A stretch of 9,334 bases of DNA. Origin: SZUA-442 sp051011415. Its GTDB lineage: Bacteria > Actinomycetota > Acidimicrobiia > Spongiisociales > UBA5794. Positions 6,351 to 9,334 of the stretch are shown here, piece by piece. Each line of letters begins with the position of its first letter. Within the stretch, counting starts at the first letter, position 1. The notes below the pieces were generated by a model that worked only from the letters and a program-made list of their open reading frames with translations, did no database searches and had not been told where the DNA came from. The position numbers and the translations under genes are program-made. The DNA is taken from contig JBPCTY010000022.1 in NCBI GenBank assembly GCA_051011415.1, forward strand, positions 1 through 9,334, in the 5' to 3' direction.

Positions 6351-7678
6351 CCATTCGCAGCCGGACTGCGCTGACGGTGATAGCGTTGCTTGCGGTCTTC
6401 GGGAGCCTCGTTCTGACGGCCGCTCCCGGGAAAGCTGCATCTGAGAGTCAAAGCCTCACCATGTCCTGCTCGTTCACGAGCCCATCTCCGGGCACATCAC
6501 CGTTCAGTACCGTGATATCACTCTCGGCTCCGGATACGGTCGAGCCGGGGCAACAGTTCACAATCACTGCACGGACGTCGCCGATGGTGAGTGGTCCGGC
6601 GCGTGCAGAGGCTGGCGACTCGGTTGTCAGCATGATTCTCGATGTCACCGGAACCTCGGGATATGGGGCAGCGGATCAACGAACGACCACCTGGGCGAAC
6701 TCCGAACCGATCGAGCCGTTCGCAAGCTTTAGCCCCGGCCCAGTCTCGCTGACCTTGACCGCACCTGCGACGCCGCAGGAATTGACCGTCCAGTTCGATC
6801 AAACGCAGATCTGGGTCGGGCTGCTGAGCACCTATTTGAATTGCTGGGCCTGGGATGGGTCCAGCCGAGCTACGCCATCGCTTGCGATCACTGTCGCTTC
6901 CGGCGATACAACGACGACGACAGAGCCTGGCGATACAACGACGACGACAGAGCCTGGCGATACAACCACGACGACAGAGCCTGGCGACACAACGTCCTCC
7001 ACTGTTGGCGAAACGACAAGCTCAACAGTTGAGAGCACGACTTCTTCGACGATCCCACAGGCCGACACGGTCAGTGCGTCCCAGACGGTTGTCTACGGTT
7101 GCACACCGTTTGTGTCCGGCTCGAACTTGGGTACCGAGTCGGCATCGCAATCGATCACGATCAGTGCTCCGGACCGTGTGAACCCTGGCGATGCTTTCTC
7201 TGTGACGATCAAGATGTCACCTGGTCCCGAGAATGGTCCGGTTCCGCTGGCGGCAGGAACCCAGCGATTCAAGGGGACTATCGGTGTTTCCGGAGGAGGC
7301 TCGCCCGCGACATTGAACGTCTCTGGCGGCACCAACTCAAGCGATATCGCACCGAACGCGGTCATGAGGATTCCTGCAATGCGTGGCAAAGTGACAGCGA
7401 CTGGTCAGGTGGGGGACTCCATCAGCTACCGACCAGGGACGTTCACCATTGATAGCCCATCGCTAGATGCGCGAACGGTGTGCAAGCCCACGTCGCAACC
7501 CATTGTGCTGTCGACCAACATCGTCGCAGAGCCGGTTGCGGTGTCCGAGGACGGCTCACTCCCGGCAACTGGCGTCGGGCAGTACGCCCTTCCCCTCGCA
7601 GCCGCGTTGTTCGCCCTCTACCTCGGTGGTCTGTTCCTTTCAGCCCTCCCGAGACGACAAGGTGAGGAGCGACCGTGA
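6347..7678 (+). CDS. LPATG sortase-anchored surface protein with duplicated Cys-paired domain
   Basis: A 443-residue protein starting at ATG 6347 in an ATGA overlap, with GGAG upstream. The signal peptide ends near GKA30. Two related domains follow. Domain 1 (about 36-183) has CSF at C41, LSAPDTVEPGQQFTI (59-73) and C166. Domain 2 (about 243-395) has C252, ISAPDRVNPGDAFSV (272-286), NGP and C379. They are joined by a Thr-rich spacer (186-237) built from GDTTTTTEP repeats, probably a rigid, possibly glycosylated wall-spanning linker. The C-terminus is a classical sorting signal: LPATG (405-409), a hydrophobic stretch, then RRQGEERP. Sortase would cut between T and G and attach the protein to peptidoglycan; no sortase gene is in the window. 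It corresponds in position to the LPXTG members of Csc clusters, though it is much larger than the small CscD proteins. Confidence 0.88.
   Translation: MTIRSRTALTVIALLAVFGSLVLTAAPGKAASESQSLTMSCSFTSPSPGTSPFSTVISLSAPDTVEPGQQFTITARTSPMVSGPARAEAGDSVVSMILDVTGTSGYGAADQRTTTWANSEPIEPFASFSPGPVSLTLTAPATPQELTVQFDQTQIWVGLLSTYLNCWAWDGSSRATPSLAITVASGDTTTTTEPGDTTTTTEPGDTTTTTEPGDTTSSTVGETTSSTVESTTSSTIPQADTVSASQTVVYGCTPFVSGSNLGTESASQSITISAPDRVNPGDAFSVTIKMSPGPENGPVPLAAGTQRFKGTIGVSGGGSPATLNVSGGTNSSDIAPNAVMRIPAMRGKVTATGQVGDSISYRPGTFTIDSPSLDARTVCKPTSQPIVLSTNIVAEPVAVSEDGSLPATGVGQYALPLAAALFALYLGGLFLSALPRRQGEERP
6902..6982 (+). repeat. Three 27-bp tandem repeats coding GDTTTTTEP
   Basis: Units at 6902-6928, 6929-6955 and 6956-6982 begin GGCGATACAAC and end ACAGAGCCT. 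The first two are identical and the third has one base change (ACG to ACC codon start region); a diverged fourth copy begins at 6983. The period is a multiple of three, so changes in copy number keep the frame and would alter linker length. Confidence 0.9.
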
Positions 7679-8880
7679 TGGTTCTTCGCTCCGGTGCACT
7701 CGTTCTGGTTCTTGCGGTTGCTTCGGCCCTATTGGTTGTAGCTGCTACGCCGGCGCTCGCTGATGACACAGTTGAGACGAAGATGATTTGCGGGTTTGCT
7801 GATCCTGCCGTATGGAACGCCGACACCGAGAAGAATGCGTACGACACAGAGCTCATCATCACTGCCCCCGCGTCTGTGGCTCCTGGCGAGACCTTTGATG
7901 TCACTGTGGATGCCGAACCGATGAAGAACGGCCCCGTAGGCATCCGAAGCCCGGGCGACGCGGTCATTGCTGCGATCTGGAAAGTCTCGGGATCGACTGC
8001 AGATGGAGAAGTGGAGTCAGACACGTGGGAGAACCCCGAACCGATCGGTGTGCTCGAGGAGTACGACATTGACCCGCTTGTGCTCTCGGTGACCGCAGGC
8101 GACTCAGGATCGGTCGATCTCGAGTGGCAGAAGTTCCAGTTACTTGCCATTGGCACCATCACCCTCGTGTGCAGCGCCTTTGAGCCAGATGGGAGCGGGA
8201 CGCTCCTCTTTCCTGAGATCAGCGTGGCGATCGGTGGGTCGAGCGGTGGTACGTCAACAACGACTACAACAGCGCCTGCGACCACCACGACTGTTGCTGC
8301 GACCACGACAACCACAGAAGTTGAGGACACGGAACCGTATGTGGCTCAGACCGTCACCAGCTCAGCCTCGATTCCCTATGCGTGCGTGACGACCGTCGGC
8401 GGCAACGAAGTGTCGAGCGACGAGAGCCTGCAGTCGGTCATGATTGCAGCTGTAGACAAGGTCAACTCGGGCGATGATTTCTCCGTGTCGATGGGCGTGT
8501 CTCCCGGCCCGATGAACGAAGGCGACGCTGTGGCGGCAGGCTTTGCGACTCCGTCCGGCCTCGTCGAACCGTCAGAAGCCGGCGAACCCTCACCCATCGA
8601 GCTCGAGGGATCAGCGATCGAGGAAGACATTCCGAGTGGTGCGGCGTTCCCTATCACGGTGATGCAGGGGACCGTGAAGGCGGTCGGTGAGGTCGGTTCT
8701 GTGATTGAGCTGAGGCCGAGCACCTTCCAGATAGATGTACCCGACGACGAGATGACCGTCGAATGCGCACCTGTAGATGGATCTCCGGTGGTCCTCTCCA
8801 CAGAGGTTGTGTCACAACCAGTAGATCTCCCGAACGACGGAGACCTTCGACGGAACTGTCGTGATGCTCGACTTCTTTGA
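7678..8880 (+). CDS. Secreted paralogue of the LPATG protein, lacking the sortase anchor
   Basis: A 400-residue protein from ATG 7678, eight bases after GAGGAG; GTG 7675 would add one residue. Signal peptide cleavage is near ALA28. It repeats the upstream neighbour's plan: domain 1 (C38, APASVAPGETFDVTV 63-77, NGP 84-86, C165), a Thr-rich linker (186-217) starting at the same residue number, and domain 2 (C236, VNSGDDFSV 262-270, C363). Similarity continues through PVVLSTEVVSQPV and DGDL (387-390), where the neighbour has DGS followed by LPATG, then breaks into RRNCRDARLL and a stop. No sorting signal or membrane helix remains, and no single-base shift restores one. It is therefore either a naturally unanchored partner or, more likely, a 3'-truncated copy. 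It is still intact through both domains, so a released protein could function. Confidence 0.8.
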   Translation: MVLRSGALVLVLAVASALLVVAATPALADDTVETKMICGFADPAVWNADTEKNAYDTELIITAPASVAPGETFDVTVDAEPMKNGPVGIRSPGDAVIAAIWKVSGSTADGEVESDTWENPEPIGVLEEYDIDPLVLSVTAGDSGSVDLEWQKFQLLAIGTITLVCSAFEPDGSGTLLFPEISVAIGGSSGGTSTTTTTAPATTTTVAATTTTTEVEDTEPYVAQTVTSSASIPYACVTTVGGNEVSSDESLQSVMIAAVDKVNSGDDFSVSMGVSPGPMNEGDAVAAGFATPSGLVEPSEAGEPSPIELEGSAIEEDIPSGAAFPITVMQGTVKAVGEVGSVIELRPSTFQIDVPDDEMTVECAPVDGSPVVLSTEVVSQPVDLPNDGDLRRNCRDARLL

Positions 8881-8911
8881 CCAGGTAATCAACAACATGA
8901 GATCACAGTGA
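8825..8911 (+). pseudogene. Possible remnant 3' end of a lost gene
   Basis: A second frame, open from just after a TAG at 8822-8824, ends at TGA 8909-8911 and reads TFDGTVVMLDFFDQVINN and then MRSQ over its last part. Its stop overlaps the next gene's start as GTGA, the usual geometry of coupled neighbours. This may be the tail of a gene whose body, together with the anchor of the preceding surface protein, was lost in one deletion. It is too short to identify and could be chance. Confidence 0.25.
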
Positions 8912-9204
8912 TTAGGCACATTGCTCTGTTCAAGTTCACGGATGACGTCACAACAGACGGCGTCGACACGCTCGACACGACACTCAGGGAGTTGCCTGCA
9001 TCCATCGATGCAATCGAGGCTTACACGTGTGGCCGCGATCTCGGAATCCTCGATGGGAACTGGGACTACGGGGTGGTCGCCGACTTTGCCTCCGTCGACG
9101 CGTATCACGAGTACGCCAACCATCCCGATCACGTTGCCGCCTCGGCCAACGTTGCCAAACCGATGATGGCGCAGTCAATGCGGGTTCAGTTCGCAACCAA
9201 CTAG
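8908..9204 (+). CDS. Dabb-domain (stress-responsive A/B barrel) protein
   Basis: A 98-residue protein, the full length of a single Dabb domain (PF07876-type dimeric alpha/beta barrel). It opens with the typical IRHIALFKF (2-10) and has the second conserved block DYGVVADFASVDAYHEYANH (53-72), followed by PDH. Family members are small cytoplasmic dimers; some act as cyclases or in stress response, many are uncharacterised, so no reaction is assigned. The start is GTG at 8908; only a weak GAGAT precedes it, and the GTGA overlap with a short upstream open frame suggests past or present translational coupling. It has no signal peptide and no obvious tie to the surface proteins, so it may belong to a neighbouring unit brought close by deletion. 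Confidence 0.92.
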   Translation: MIRHIALFKFTDDVTTDGVDTLDTTLRELPASIDAIEAYTCGRDLGILDGNWDYGVVADFASVDAYHEYANHPDHVAASANVAKPMMAQSMRVQFATN

Positions 9205-9237
9205 CGGCTACCTGGGTTCGAACCTGTCAGGCAGGTT

Positions 9238-9273
9238 GGGTCTGCGCCTGCTCGCCGCGGCCTGCGCAGACCC
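9238..9273. terminator. GC-rich hairpin, probable terminator
   Basis: GGGTCTGCGC (9238-9247) pairs perfectly with GCGCAGACCC (9264-9273) around a 16-base loop, 34 bases after the Dabb stop codon. A smaller hairpin, AACCTG (9221-9226) with CAGGTT (9232-9237), immediately precedes it. No T-tract follows. The remaining bases to 9334 show no supportable gene. Confidence 0.55.
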
Positions 9274-9334
9274 TCCCATGCCCGTCTTCCACCCCGTCAG
9301 GTGGAACGGTCCTCTCGACGCCTGGGGGGTAGGG

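Noticed and set aside
6902..6982. Repeat array as a possible CRISPR
   Set aside because: The units are directly adjacent with no spacers, are in frame, and encode a Thr-rich linker.
7443..8330. Long minus-strand open frame (295 codons)
   Set aside because: It is Val/Ser-rich shadow sequence antisense to the Thr linkers and domains of the two paralogous surface proteins.
8845..8880. Simple frameshift hiding an LPXTG signal in the second paralogue
   Set aside because: Neither alternative frame after 8845 gives an LPXTG motif followed by a hydrophobic helix and basic tail, so one inserted or deleted base does not restore an anchor.
9215..9224. GGTTCGAACC, which looks like a tRNA T-loop
   Set aside because: It is just a 10-base palindrome; no acceptor, anticodon or D-arm pairing is found on either strand around it.

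Overview
The window looks like actinobacterial chromosome of moderately high GC, probably from class Acidimicrobiia or a relative. The evidence is the base composition, GTG starts, tight ATGA/GTGA gene overlaps, and secreted proteins with poly-threonine linkers. The lineage is an inference; no rRNA or tRNA is present to test it.

Left part (1-2117), all on the minus strand: a six-helix membrane protein of unknown function (2117-1440), a Nudix hydrolase with a zinc ribbon (1389-871) and an XdhC/CoxI-family molybdoenzyme maturation factor (811 to beyond base 1). Spacings of 50-60 bases suggest they may be co-transcribed. No molybdenum hydroxylase is in view.

Centre (2118-2312): a 195-base divergent intergenic region with unusual structure. 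A sigma70-like promoter (TTGACA, 18 bases, TACTGT) faces right. It is flanked by two clusters of alternating GTGGAAC/GTTCCAC half-sites spaced exactly 10 bases apart, and its -35/-10 spacer holds a TAGTCC-GAAA-GGACTA palindrome.

Right part (2313-8880), plus strand: five genes, four of them joined by 4-base overlaps, all encoding exported proteins. They are a secreted protein with a C-terminal WxL-like domain; a membrane-anchored DUF916-type WxL-interacting protein; a membrane protein with a neocarzinostatin/Ig-like ectodomain and a cytoplasmic tail; an LPATG sortase-substrate protein; and a paralogue of the latter whose sequence diverges exactly at the sortase motif. This resembles the Csc (cell-surface complex) clusters of Gram-positive Firmicutes, which combine WxL, DUF916-DUF3324 and LPXTG proteins, but here it is in an actinobacterial setting with extra subunits. 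A Cys-paired domain recurs five times across three of the proteins, which suggests an interacting surface assembly. Three hairpins in a row separate the WxL gene from the rest, the last touching the Shine-Dalgarno of the DUF916 gene, so the WxL protein may be made in excess.

The right end has a small Dabb-domain (alpha/beta barrel) gene (8908-9204), which may be translationally coupled to a gene remnant, then a GC-rich hairpin likely to be a terminator. Nothing coding is supported from 9205 to 9334.
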